Shown here: positions 46,661 through 55,697 of the stretch, in pieces
Layout: the number at the start of each line of letters is the position of its first letter
Position numbering within the stretch: the first letter of the stretch is position 1
Assembly (NCBI GenBank): GCA_900316315.1
Contig: ONCK01000007.1
Coordinates: 62,001 to 126,000, forward strand
DNA: 64,000 nucleotides
Source: an uncultured Prevotellaceae bacterium
Lineage (GTDB): Bacteria; Bacteroidota; Bacteroidia; Bacteroidales; Bacteroidaceae
Reading direction: 5' to 3'
Program-made: the position numbers and the translations under genes
Notes under the pieces: model-generated
Seen by the model: the letters and a program-made list of their open reading frames with translations, nothing else
What the model was told of the DNA's origin: nothing
Database searches by the model: none

Positions 46661-49600
46661 ATGAAACACATCTATACCTTCCTATCCGCCGCCCTCATCG
46701 GGGCCTCATTTGCTCTTGCGCCCGCCATACAGGCCCAAGAGACCGCATCATCCCTAAGTAGTGACCCTCAGTTTGAGCAAGGCTTCACCCTCTCCCATTC
46801 TGGTGTGCAGGGCATGGACACATGGGGCAACTACCTCGTAAGCCTGCAAAACTATGGCACGTGCAATGTCTACCGTATCAACAGCCGTACAAGCGCCACC
46901 AAACTCTCGACCTTCCGCCTCGCCAGCTACAACAGCAGCCAGACGCAGTACAACCACGCCAACGTAGCTGCATTTAGCAATCAGTTTTATGACTCCAGCG
47001 ACAAACTCCCTCTGCTCTACGTCACCCGATGCAACGGCTACACCGACGAAGACAAGATGAAGAGTGTCTGCTATGTTGAGCGTCTGGATATTGACAAGGG
47101 CACCTCCACCCTCGTGCAAAAGATCTCTTACGACGCTATGTCGTATCCTGTCGTACTCTGGACCATCGACCGTCAGAACAACTATCTCTACGCCTTCTCC
47201 AATAGCCTCGGAGCCGGCAAGGAGGGCAATAAGCACTACCTCCGCAAGTTTGCCATTCCCGAGGTAGGCCCGGGCAAACCGACCATCGTCAAACTGACCG
47301 ACGCCGACGCGCTCGAGAGCTACTATCTGGAGGATACATACTCTGGCAGTTTCAACGCAGTGACCCAGGGCGGTGCCATACACAACGGTCTCTTTTACAT
47401 CCCCTGCGGTTTTGACACGCCAGATGAGCCCAATGTGCTCTACATCTGGGACCTTAAGAACCGCAAGATGGACAAGGAGCTCGACATGACCGGCACCTTC
47501 GCCGGAGAGTTTGAGGACTGCTCGGTCAATTATGACGGCTGGGTAGTCTATCAGTGCAACAGCAATCATATATACTTCATGTCTCCTGAGGATGCCGCGG
47601 GGGACTGGAAGAATTTTATCCTCAACCGAGGTGTCACCTACCGTATTTCGAGTGACTCGACAGCTCAGGTGACAGGCTGGGCCCGGGCCAATGCCGACGT
47701 AGTCATTCCCTCTTACGTCTCCGATGCAGGCAAGACCTACAAGGTCACCTCCATCGCCGACAGAGCCTTTTACAATGCTACCCATCTGGTATCCATCACC
47801 TTCCCCTCGACGCTGACGAGCATCGGAAACAATGCCTTCTACAATTGCTCCAAGCTTGCCAAGATCACAAGCAAGATCACCAATCCTGCCCAATGCCCCC
47901 TCAACGGACTAAGTTACTCCCAACGCTACTCCATCGCACTCACTGTACCCAGCGGATGTGCTCAGATATACAAGAGTACATCGGGCTGGAAAAGCTTCCG
48001 CAACATTACGGCAAACAGTGTCGTACTCGATGTCAATTTCACTTCCAGCGGCATTCACAAGAGGGTAGGCTCCTCCACCAATACCGTAGGCACGTTGGGT
48101 GAGGCCGTCGTACAGGCCTCCGGAGACGGCTCCTACTATCTCGGAAGCTCCAAGTTGCAGACCACCGATGGCAATACGTCGTCCTACAACGGCAAAAGTG
48201 CCTTCTATGTCACTTACAACGGCTCCGACCAAGTAGGTCAGGCGCTGCAAGACGAGTTCACCATCGAAACACTCTTCCGCCTGGACAAGACGGCAAGCGC
48301 TGCCTACTCCTCCACAGACAATACGTGGAGTCACGCCAATACACTCAAAATCCTCGGCAGCCAAGGTGGTGGCGGTTTCTCCCTGATGCACAACGTCACC
48401 GACAAGACGGCCAACGCCGACGGCACGTATAGTCTCAAGGGCCTCTCCACTGAGTACATCTACAAGTATCTCTACTCCACCAGCAAGTGGGGTAAATACA
48501 ATCATGTCTACTCCAACTACTATCTCCACCCCGGCCAGTTTTATCACGTAGCCATAGCCATCAACGCCAACACCCACACTGAGAAGATATACGTCAACGG
48601 CAAACTTGTAACGTCTGCCCAGCTCGACGGAGCCGGCCCCTTCATCTATCCCAATTGCGGCACCAGCAGGCGCAGAACCCAGATGTTCTTTATCCTAGGC
48701 GGCGATGCAGCCAGCGAAGACACTCCGACAACTGTTGAAAACCCCAATGCGACGACCTTCTCCTACTTTAAGGTCTACAATAGCGCTCTCAGCGACGACT
48801 GCATAGCTCAGATCTACGACACCAGCGGTGTCAAGGCATTTACCGAGCCCGATGTAGACGACCGTCTCCTCGACGTGCAGTTCAGCAAGAACGGCGGCTT
48901 TGCCGATGCCTCTGTCTATCACACACTGGACAAGCCCAGCGATGCCACTATCACAACCCAGTTCAACTCAGATCAGAAGCGCTACGAGATGGTATGCGAT
49001 GGGACCAACACCAATTTCCTCCGCCGCCCTTATTACTATGACCCCGCATTTACCAGAGCCCTCAAGGATGGCTACAGCATTGAATTATACGCCAAAGTAC
49101 CCTCCGGTAATCGGCCTAGGATCATCTGCGGACTGAGCGGCCAGCAAGCAGGCGGAGGACCAGGCCTGGAAGTATGGAATACAGGCGCCGTCAAGTTTAA
49201 TGCCAACGCCTATGGATGCTCCGGCCCCACCAGCTATGTCTACTCACAAGGCTCCGCCAACTTCAACGTCACAGACAAGTTTGACACCGACCGATATATC
49301 CACTACGTTACCGTATTTGAGCCCCATCCCGACACGATGAAGGTCGGCAACACCACCGCTACGCTCTATATCGACGGACAGCGTGCCGCCTACCGCTCAC
49401 TCAATGGCAACGAAGTCACCGATCTGCCCTTCGCCCAGTGGCAGTGGTTTGCCGTAGGCGGAGATGCCAATGCCTCTAACGGCTCCTCCACCTGCGACTA
49501 CCCTTGGACAGGCGATATCTCCATCGCCCGCATATGGGGCAAGCCTCTCTCTGCCTCTGACGTCTCACTGCTCTACAGCCAGACGGCTGACCCGACGACC

Positions 49601-50158
49601 ACCATCAATATCTCCTCCATCGGATATGCCACCACCTGCCTGCCCTATACTGCCCTGATACCTGAGGGCGTCACCGCCTACATCGCAGTCGCCCAGGACG
49701 TCACGACCGTCACACTGCAGAAGTACGCCGAAGCCGGCCAGGCCATTCCCTATGCCACCCCCGTCATCCTCAAGGCTGATCCGGGCAATTACACCCTTGA
49801 GGCTGTAGCCAGTGACGCACTCTCCGTAATCGACGAGCCCGACGGCAACCTCCTGCACGGTACACTTGCATCCAAGTCAGTCACAGAGGACTACGCCTAT
49901 GTCTTGGCCGAGGTCAACGGCTCAGGCAAGATGTGCCTCACAGCCGCCGGCTTGTCCATCCCGGCCAACCATGCCTACTTGCTCAATTCGGGTGGAGACA
50001 GCACTTCCAAGAGCTTTATCATCGGACCTTCGGCTATCAAGGACACACCCACCGTCCAGCGCCACCAAGGTACCTACTACGACCTCTCAGGCCGCAAGGT
50101 ATCACATCCGACCCGCGGCATCTACATCCTCGACGGACGCAAGATATTTGTCAAGTAA
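46661..50158 (+). CDS. Large mosaic surface protein: propeller, BspA-type LRR, two LamG-like domains, C-terminal motif
   Basis: A 1165-residue secreted protein (signal peptide ALIGASFALAPAIQA). Residues about 30-320 form a beta-propeller-like region. About 345-420 is a short BspA-type leucine-rich segment (VTSIADRAFYNATHLVSITF then PSTLTSIGNNAFYNCSKLAK). Two concanavalin/LamG-like domains follow, about 450-730 (FYHVAIAINANTHTEKIYVN) and about 740-970 (YIHYVTVFEPHPDTMKVGNT). The last residues (YYDLSGRKVSHPTRGIYILD then GRKIFVK) match the short C-terminal motif common on exported Prevotella proteins, perhaps a type IX signal. LamG domains usually bind carbohydrates. It has its own -7 element and is 278 bases after porZ. 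Confidence 0.72.
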   Translation: MKHIYTFLSAALIGASFALAPAIQAQETASSLSSDPQFEQGFTLSHSGVQGMDTWGNYLVSLQNYGTCNVYRINSRTSATKLSTFRLASYNSSQTQYNHANVAAFSNQFYDSSDKLPLLYVTRCNGYTDEDKMKSVCYVERLDIDKGTSTLVQKISYDAMSYPVVLWTIDRQNNYLYAFSNSLGAGKEGNKHYLRKFAIPEVGPGKPTIVKLTDADALESYYLEDTYSGSFNAVTQGGAIHNGLFYIPCGFDTPDEPNVLYIWDLKNRKMDKELDMTGTFAGEFEDCSVNYDGWVVYQCNSNHIYFMSPEDAAGDWKNFILNRGVTYRISSDSTAQVTGWARANADVVIPSYVSDAGKTYKVTSIADRAFYNATHLVSITFPSTLTSIGNNAFYNCSKLAKITSKITNPAQCPLNGLSYSQRYSIALTVPSGCAQIYKSTSGWKSFRNITANSVVLDVNFTSSGIHKRVGSSTNTVGTLGEAVVQASGDGSYYLGSSKLQTTDGNTSSYNGKSAFYVTYNGSDQVGQALQDEFTIETLFRLDKTASAAYSSTDNTWSHANTLKILGSQGGGGFSLMHNVTDKTANADGTYSLKGLSTEYIYKYLYSTSKWGKYNHVYSNYYLHPGQFYHVAIAINANTHTEKIYVNGKLVTSAQLDGAGPFIYPNCGTSRRRTQMFFILGGDAASEDTPTTVENPNATTFSYFKVYNSALSDDCIAQIYDTSGVKAFTEPDVDDRLLDVQFSKNGGFADASVYHTLDKPSDATITTQFNSDQKRYEMVCDGTNTNFLRRPYYYDPAFTRALKDGYSIELYAKVPSGNRPRIICGLSGQQAGGGPGLEVWNTGAVKFNANAYGCSGPTSYVYSQGSANFNVTDKFDTDRYIHYVTVFEPHPDTMKVGNTTATLYIDGQRAAYRSLNGNEVTDLPFAQWQWFAVGGDANASNGSSTCDYPWTGDISIARIWGKPLSASDVSLLYSQTADPTTTINISSIGYATTCLPYTALIPEGVTAYIAVAQDVTTVTLQKYAEAGQAIPYATPVILKADPGNYTLEAVASDALSVIDEPDGNLLHGTLASKSVTEDYAYVLAEVNGSGKMCLTAAGLSIPANHAYLLNSGGDSTSKSFIIGPSAIKDTPTVQRHQGTYYDLSGRKVSHPTRGIYILDGRKIFVK

Positions 50159-50199
50159 GTCCGCACCCATCCTACAACCCACACACCACCTACTATCCC

Positions 50200-50667
50200 A
50201 TGACTTCGCAAGACTTCATGCGCGAGGCAATACGCCTGTCCATAGACAATATCAAGCAGGGCGGAGGCCCCTTTGGCGCCGTCATCGTCAAAGGCGGTGA
50301 GATCATAGCGCGTGGCGCCAACCACGTAGTCCTGGCCAACGATCCCACGGCCCATGCTGAGGTGACCGCCATTCGCGAAGCTTGCGCCCGTCTCCACACC
50401 TACGACCTCTCAGGCTGCGAGATCTACTCCTCCTGTGAGCCGTGTCCTATGTGCCTCAGTGCCATCTACTGGGCCCATCTGTCCCATCTCTACTTCGCCT
50501 GTACCAAGGACGATGCCGCCCGTATCCACTTTGACGACAAGTTTATCTATCAAGAGCTCGAGCTCCCCATCCACGAGCGCCATTTGCCGACCAATACTCT
50601 CATGCGTGACCAAGCGCTACAGGCATTTCGCGACTGGGAAGACAAGCCGGACAAGACAGCCTACTAG
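50200..50667 (+). CDS. guaD: Guanine deaminase (CDA-fold nucleoside deaminase)
   Basis: A 155-residue zinc deaminase of the cytidine-deaminase fold. The zinc motif is complete: PTAHAEV (His and proton-shuttle Glu) and SCEPCPMC (two Cys). The neighbouring GGGPFGAVIVKGGEIIARG, YWAHLSHLYFACTKDDA, and FDDKFIYQELELP resemble Bacillus subtilis GuaD closely, more than tRNA-adenosine deaminase TadA. It would convert guanine to xanthine in purine salvage. The start at 50200 is preferred since the in-frame region before it lies inside the preceding gene. It is 41 bases after that gene and followed by a terminator. Confidence 0.82.
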   Translation: MTSQDFMREAIRLSIDNIKQGGGPFGAVIVKGGEIIARGANHVVLANDPTAHAEVTAIREACARLHTYDLSGCEIYSSCEPCPMCLSAIYWAHLSHLYFACTKDDAARIHFDDKFIYQELELPIHERHLPTNTLMRDQALQAFRDWEDKPDKTAY

Positions 50668-50718
50668 CGCACCATACCGTGGAGCACGCCATGGCTCCCG
50701 ATGCGCCGTCAAGACTGA

Positions 50719-50752
50719 CAAGCCGGGCCGGCAGCAGTGCAGGTCCGGCTTG
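50719..50752 (+). terminator. Terminator-like hairpin after guaD
   Basis: CAAGCCGGGCCGGCA (50719-50733) and TGCAGGTCCGGCTTG (50738-50752) pair at 13 of 15 positions around a 4-base loop, 52 bases past the stop, then CTCTATAG (weak T-tract). Confidence 0.65.
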
Positions 50753-51904
50753 CTCTATAGCTAAGTAGGCTAATAGTGGAACAAGTGTATCGTTTAGACA
50801 TGTGACAAAGCCAGACTTTGGAATTCTGCAGAGCCGCTCAGACAAGCCCGAAACCGTTTCAGCCTTGGACAGGAAAGCTCTACCACTGCGTTTGAGCGAC
50901 AGTAATCATACAGGAAAAGCCAGACATCTCATCGTCATATTTCCAGAATGCAGCAGCCCTGAAACCGAGTCGTTTCAGACCGCCCTCTTCACCCCTGTCC
51001 CGTCGCCTAGCTACTGACCATCGCACGGTATCCTTTCAGCACCCTTTGAAAATGTATTACGCGAGGACGGTTTCGCCCGTATGCGCCCTTCCACGCCCAA
51101 TACTCCCCACGAGGACAATAGTTCATCATTTTTTTTTATATAATAAATTCGAAATACCTCCGTTACAGGTGCCGATGTTGTGATGACAAGTCGCCTTGTA
51201 AGCGCTACAAGGTCGGATGTAGTTTAAACTAAGTCCGATGTAGTTTAAACTGGAAGGCGAGTTGTTATCGCCTGATAGCCAGCTAGTTGCAAGAATGTCA
51301 AATATTGTTCGCAATTCGTTGGCTTTCAGTAAGTTACAAAGGCCGTTTGAGCGAATTTTCACCTTTTCGCCTTCAAGTAAAAACCGAAAATCTCAACTCA
51401 ATTTTTTTATAATAAAAATTCTCTATCTCAACGGGCCTTGATAAGAATGGCTGTCCGCATTTGCAAGCTGGGCTCTTAGAGAGGGACTTCTGGTGAAAGT
51501 GGGACGGTTGGGAAGAGTGATTGGACAGTGAGGAGAGGCATCGGGGCAGCAAGGGAGAGTGACTGGGATTGCGGGAGAAAATCATCGCGCAGCAAGGGAG
51601 AGCAGTCAAGATTTTGTCCGATATAGTCTGCCTGATGGATTGCTTAGAGCGTCTCCGTCATGGACGCATGCCTGCGAGTCGGCAACGGAAGCAACGGATA
51701 AGCCACTGGAGATGATATGCAGCAGGCGGTTGGCAAAGTGTTGTGTCCCACCAATATGTGACTAAGCTCATGTGCTGTCTTCGTCTTGTCTCCTTTACAT
51801 GTGAGGAGGTGGCTTCTGATCTCAAATTAGTCGCATACAGTTTCGGCCGATTCATATGCTGTTTCAATTGACTCACATCCTATTCAGACGACATCCGCTA
51901 TTGC
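50753..51904. other. Noncoding spacer between convergent guaD and nadA
   Basis: About 1.15 kb with no supported gene. It holds repeat copy D (51129-51475). The remaining sequence has only short open frames without family features. Confidence 0.55.
51129..51475 (+). repeat. Interspersed intergenic element, copy D (best preserved)
   Basis: Order: AT motif (TTTTTTTTATATAATAAATT near 51130), AGGTGCCGATGTTGTGATGA, a hairpin with perfect 7-base stem (51194-51212), 19-base units GTCGGATGTAGTTTAAACT (51212-51230) and GTCCGATGTAGTTTAAACT (51233-51251) with a 21-base period, GGAAGGCGAGTTGTTATCGC, GATAGCC, a GTTGCAAGAATGTCAAATA block, AAGTTACAAAGG, and the second AT motif (ATTTTTTTATAATAAAAATT, 51401-51420). 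Similarity to copy A continues to about 51475. Confidence 0.88.
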
Positions 51905-51945
51905 TTAAAAAAAAGTCCGGCCTTCTTGTGATGAAGGTCGGACTT
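51905..51945 (-). terminator. Intrinsic terminator of nadA
   Basis: On the minus strand AAGTCCGACCTTC (51945-51933) pairs at 12 of 13 positions with GAAGGCCGGACTT (51925-51913) around a 7-base loop, followed directly by a run of T. It is about 35 bases past the nadA stop. The stem again contains GTCGGA/TCCGAC. Confidence 0.88.
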
Positions 51946-51980
51946 GGTATCCATAGACTCCGGCAGACTGGACTCTGGAT

Positions 51981-52991
51981 CTAGAGTCCGAGTTTTGCAG
52001 AGATATTCAGCATCTCATTGATTGGCCTTACTGCACCTCGTATCACCTCCGGATCGATCTCTATCTCAGGCCACTCGTACTTGAGGCAGTTGTAGAGTTT
52101 CTCCAGCGTATTAAGGCGCATATAGGAGCACTCATTGCAGCTGCAGCCCACGGGACTGTCCTCTGTGACCTCGGGTGGTACAGGATAGAAGTGCTTGTCT
52201 GGCGAATGACGTTGCATCTCAAAGAGTATGCCGCTCTCCGTGGCGACGATAAACTCCTGCTCGTCGCTCTGCATCGTGTACTTGAGCAGTGCAGCCGTCG
52301 ACCCTACCTTGTCAGCCAAGGCAAGTACAGGCCCTTTGCATTCGGGGTGTGCCAGCACCTTGGCTTGCGGATGCTCACGCTTGAGTTCTGCTATCTTGGC
52401 GACCGAGAAGCGCTCGTGTACGATGCAGGCTCCGTCCCACAGGAGCATGTGGCGTCCCGTCTTGGCGTTGATATAAGCGCCCAAGTTTCGGTCCGGACCA
52501 AAGATGAGCTTGGCGTCGCGCGGGAAGCTCTCCACAATTTCACTTGCGTTGGAGCTCGTGACGCACACATCCGTGAGTGCCTTGACTGCGGCCGTGGTAT
52601 TGACGTAAGAGATGACCTTGTAGCCCGGATGGCTGGCCTTGTAAGCCTTGAGTGCCGGCGCCGGACAGCTCTCGGCCAGGGAGCAAGAGGCATTGAGGTC
52701 TGGGATAAGGCACTTCCTGTCGGGACACAATACCTTGTTGGTCTCGCCCATGAAGTGTACACCGCACATGACGATGATCTCAGCATCGGTCTTGGCGGCC
52801 TGGCGAGCCAGAGCGAGGCTGTCGCCCACGAAGTCGGCTATCTCCTGCAGGGACTTGTCGGTATAGTAATGGGCAAGGATGATTGCATGTTTGTCCTTGC
52901 ACATCTTGCGTATCTCTTTGACCAAATCTATACCGGCCGGTATCGGCTCGTCGACGTAGCCTTTTTGCTTCCAGCTTTGCTTTACTGTCAT
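51981..52991 (-). CDS. nadA: Quinolinate synthase
   Basis: A 336-residue 4Fe-4S enzyme that condenses iminoaspartate with dihydroxyacetone phosphate to quinolinate, the precursor of NAD. Seen: AIILAHYYTDKSLQEIADFV, GDSLALARQAAK, the three cluster Cys in CGVHFMGET, LDGAC-like DGACIVHERF and GCSCNECSYM, and the YVNTTAAVKA / VTSSNA substrate loops. The start MTVKQSWKQKGY at 52991 is the usual beginning; an in-frame extension to 53141 crosses the -7 element and is not coding. nadB and nadC are not in the window. It is transcribed away from the PAP2 gene's end, with its own terminator. Confidence 0.94.
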   Translation of the reverse strand: MTVKQSWKQKGYVDEPIPAGIDLVKEIRKMCKDKHAIILAHYYTDKSLQEIADFVGDSLALARQAAKTDAEIIVMCGVHFMGETNKVLCPDRKCLIPDLNASCSLAESCPAPALKAYKASHPGYKVISYVNTTAAVKALTDVCVTSSNASEIVESFPRDAKLIFGPDRNLGAYINAKTGRHMLLWDGACIVHERFSVAKIAELKREHPQAKVLAHPECKGPVLALADKVGSTAALLKYTMQSDEQEFIVATESGILFEMQRHSPDKHFYPVPPEVTEDSPVGCSCNECSYMRLNTLEKLYNCLKYEWPEIEIDPEVIRGAVRPINEMLNISAKLGL

Positions 52992-53075
52992 GATGATGAG
53001 GATTGAGGATTGTCTATATGGGACCCGCAGCCCGCGATGTCTCCCATGAACGGGCAAACTGGGGCTATCCAAGTG

Positions 53076-53083
53076 CAAAATTA
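53076..53083 (-). promoter_or_regulatory. Putative -7 element of nadA
   Basis: Read on the minus strand, TAATTTTG matches the -7 consensus, about 85 bases before the nadA start. No TTTG at the usual spacing was seen. Confidence 0.5.
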
Positions 53084-53148
53084 CTGATTTATATGATACA
53101 AGGCCGAACTGCGTACCTAAAAAAGCCATTTGCGCCATCACCAGATAG

Positions 53149-54489
53149 CTAAAACCGATACGCCGTTGCCACCCCGATGCCTACAGACTGCTGAGTTGAG
53201 CGACGCATGAGCAAACTATAGTCGGCAAAGAAGCGCGTGGAGAGATGCTTGCGCGTGCGGTAGTCGAGACTGATGCCGGCTGAGGCGCTGTAGAGCTGAT
53301 CGAGACTGATGCCTTGTTGCCGCAAGGCCGATTTACCCTCGGTCTGCTGCAGCATACCTCCGGCCAGACGAGCACCGAGGAGCAGTCTCCCGCCTATCGG
53401 CTGTGAGTAGAGCAGTCCCACCTCAGCGCCCGCAAAAGTCACTTGCTCTCCGATCGACACCTTGTCCACTTCCGGCAGAAACGTTGTCAGACCTGCCCGC
53501 GCACCGATCCCAAAGTGAGGTGACAGAAACCATCCGCCGTCCACGCCGGCACCATATCCGCTCTTGAAGGCCAGCCTGCGTCCGTCGCCGAGACTGTAGT
53601 CTCCCGGCATCAACACCGCCTCGCTATAGAGGGCGGCATACGAGGGACACTCCGACCGGGTATCCAGAATATAGGGTACGTCCTCCAGTTTGCGTCCCCG
53701 CTCCCTGAAGAGGATGTCGCCAATCAGATAGCCCGCTTTTACCGAGTTGATACCCAGCGACATGCCCTTGATAACATCCGAGCTCCAGTGCCGTCCCTCA
53801 TGGATACGCAGGAAGGCCGTCGCCGTAGCCACCGTATAGCCTCCGATCGGCACCCAGGGAGAGAGATGGCCGTATTCCTCCTCAAGCATGGAGGCACCTG
53901 CATAGGCCAGCACGGTATGAGCAGAGGGATAAGACGTCTTGCCAGAGCCATCGGGCCGCGGTTGGGCGACCCACTGCTTGAGCACCGAGCTCATGCTATA
54001 GGCTATCGCGCCGCCTATCGCGTCGCTGGCCAACATGCGTCCCCACGTGTCGCGGCTGGATACCCCCAAGGCTTTCAAAGTCAGCATCGCACCGAGCGGC
54101 AAAGCGCTCAGAGGCGCATCGTACCAGTGCTTGCGGCTCTCCAGAGGCGTCTCCATACGATGATAGAAGCGCTTGTCCTCATTGCGGAGCGTGATGGTAC
54201 CCACCAGTATGGTCAGCGTAGTCACCGGCAGGGTAAATCCGTCTACATGACTTAGGGGCATAGCCAGCACAGCTCCCTTGTGACGCTGACCGCTCTGCCT
54301 CGGAGCCAGTTGCACTGGGATAGGAGCCGACTGAACCGCGGCCAATGTATCGCCCATACGAGCTGTCACATTAGCTTTGCCTGCCAGTGGAAAAAATAGC
54401 AAAGAGAGAAGTATGCAAGCCTTTTTCCGCCCAGGGCGGAGTCTTGTATACACGGTAGAGTGTCTGACCCTAGTATGATGCCGTCGCAT
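53149..54489 (-). CDS. PAP2-family phosphatase fused to a C-terminal beta-barrel-like domain
   Basis: About 446 residues, depending on the start. An N-terminal Arg/Lys-rich stretch and signal sequence (ACILLSLLFFPLAGKA) precede a membrane-bound PAP2 domain (about 90-250) with the three acid-phosphatase motifs: KQWVAQPRP, YPSAHT and RIHEGRHWSSDVIKG. The C-terminal half (about 290-446) is a series of amphipathic beta strands ending in a terminal Phe (GIGVATAYRF), like a small outer-membrane barrel. PAP2 enzymes of the envelope remove lipid A or undecaprenyl phosphates. The ATG at 54489 overlaps the radical SAM stop by 20 bases; a GTG slightly downstream (near 54453) is an alternative. Confidence 0.75.
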   Translation of the reverse strand: MRRHHTRVRHSTVYTRLRPGRKKACILLSLLFFPLAGKANVTARMGDTLAAVQSAPIPVQLAPRQSGQRHKGAVLAMPLSHVDGFTLPVTTLTILVGTITLRNEDKRFYHRMETPLESRKHWYDAPLSALPLGAMLTLKALGVSSRDTWGRMLASDAIGGAIAYSMSSVLKQWVAQPRPDGSGKTSYPSAHTVLAYAGASMLEEEYGHLSPWVPIGGYTVATATAFLRIHEGRHWSSDVIKGMSLGINSVKAGYLIGDILFRERGRKLEDVPYILDTRSECPSYAALYSEAVLMPGDYSLGDGRRLAFKSGYGAGVDGGWFLSPHFGIGARAGLTTFLPEVDKVSIGEQVTFAGAEVGLLYSQPIGGRLLLGARLAGGMLQQTEGKSALRQQGISLDQLYSASAGISLDYRTRKHLSTRFFADYSLLMRRSTQQSVGIGVATAYRF

Positions 54490-55246
54490 GGATGCCGAGT
54501 TTTTCGACACGAGCGACAATCTCGTCCAGTTCTTGTGGAGAGGCCTTCTGGAGATCTTTGTCTGGAGTCTCTCTGTCTATGGTGTAGATCATAACTTCAC
54601 TGGGATTGATGCGCTTGATGGCGCGCAGCCAGGGAGCAACATACTTGTTGCTCAGATTGGATACGTCTTCACCCTCATAAGTACCCTTCATAAACATGGT
54701 CTGTATGATACAGTGTCCGTTAAAGCGCTTGAAGAGTTTGACCTGCGCTCCTACATTGTACCAGATAATCGGGCGATTGACGACACCGATATATTCAGGA
54801 TCAGCTGTATCAAGTTTCAGGATATTGTTGTCGACCAACATTAAGGCATCAAATACGTTTTTGCGGTCTACCAGTGTACCATTAGTCAAAACACTGACTT
54901 TAGCATCAGGGCAGTACTGGTCACGCAGAGCCAAAGTGTCGATTACAATCTCCTTGAAGTCGGGATGGGCCGTGGGCTCGCCATTGCCGGCAAAGGTGAG
55001 TACATCGGGCAACTGGCCTTTTCGCTTCATCTGGGTCAGTACCTCTATCAGCTTATCATGTACTTCGATAGAGGTAGGCCGCTTGCTCTTAGGACGATGT
55101 TCAGCATTAAAGCCACACTCACAGTAAATGCAGTCAAAGGTGCACACCTTACCGTCACCAGGCATCAAGTTGATACCTAGCGAAAGCCCCAAGCGTCTAC
55201 TGTGAATCGGCCCAAAAATGGGAGAATCGTATATTATTGTTGACAT
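54470..55246 (-). CDS. Radical SAM protein of unknown substrate
   Basis: A 258-residue radical SAM protein. The cluster motif is CTFDCIYC (CX3CX2C, near residue 33), followed by the glycine-rich motif AGNGEPTAHPDF and VSVLTNGTL. The family starts MSTIIYDSPIFGPIHSRRLG, a beginning seen in Bacteroidales radical SAM proteins near wybutosine-type or anaerobic activating groups; the substrate is unknown to me. No twitch domain or second cluster motif was seen. The start (55246) follows a -7 element. The PAP2-barrel gene overlaps its stop, so the two are co-translated, although a functional connection is not clear. Confidence 0.8.
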   Translation of the reverse strand: MSTIIYDSPIFGPIHSRRLGLSLGINLMPGDGKVCTFDCIYCECGFNAEHRPKSKRPTSIEVHDKLIEVLTQMKRKGQLPDVLTFAGNGEPTAHPDFKEIVIDTLALRDQYCPDAKVSVLTNGTLVDRKNVFDALMLVDNNILKLDTADPEYIGVVNRPIIWYNVGAQVKLFKRFNGHCIIQTMFMKGTYEGEDVSNLSNKYVAPWLRAIKRINPSEVMIYTIDRETPDKDLQKASPQELDEIVARVEKLGIHATASY

Positions 55247-55271
55247 AGTATGATACCACTCCTTTTTAGTG

Positions 55272-55279
55272 CAAAAATA
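55272..55279 (-). promoter_or_regulatory. Putative -7 element of the radical SAM gene
   Basis: TATTTTTG on the minus strand, about 26 bases before the ATG at 55246. Only poly-A/T sequence lies at the -33 position. Confidence 0.5.
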
Positions 55280-55683
55280 AATACATTTTGGCAGAAAAAA
55301 AATATATAAGATAAATTTTATTGTCAATTTACTCAAAAAGTGTCATATTCAGCCTTGATAAAGTGTTTTTTCTATCTCAAATTGATAGTCTTTGTTACAA
55401 AATTATATACTTATTGCAGGCGAGCAGCCGACCGTCTAAGGTCTCTTGCTCCTATACGAAAGCGAAGTGCGTCCGGCAGATATCACTGGACCTGATTTGT
55501 AAGTCATATAATAATTACTTCCCCTCATGCTGCAATGACCGGATACGCGCTGCTGGCAGACATCATCCCATCTCCTACGTCAGAGGCACGGTCCCTAAAG
55601 GGACAGATCGGATGCAGACAGTACATGTCGATACAAGACTCTAAAAAAATGCGGGTAAATCTTCTTTTTTACACAGATTTTAG

Positions 55684-55691
55684 TACTTTTG
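55684..55691 (+). promoter_or_regulatory. Putative -7 element of the methyltransferase-like gene
   Basis: TACTTTTG, only 6 bases before the ATG at 55698, so the transcript would be nearly leaderless. This argues against the TTG at 55689 as the start. Confidence 0.5.
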
Positions 55692-55697
55692 TCAGAT

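Larger units (their letters stand above)
55247..55697. other. AT-rich divergent spacer between the radical SAM and methyltransferase-like genes
   Basis: No supported gene; a plus-strand open frame at 55321-55644 shows no family features. It carries -7 elements on both sides. A GTCGGA-like word (ATCGGATGCAGACAGTAC near 55606) appears, but no full repeat. Confidence 0.5.

Noticed and set aside
52992-53141. An N-terminal extension of nadA
   Set aside because: It contains the probable -7 element and does not resemble NadA; the Met at 52991 is the typical start.
55321-55644. A 107-codon plus-strand open frame as a gene
   Set aside because: It begins inside an AT-rich promoter region, has no family features and changes composition midway.
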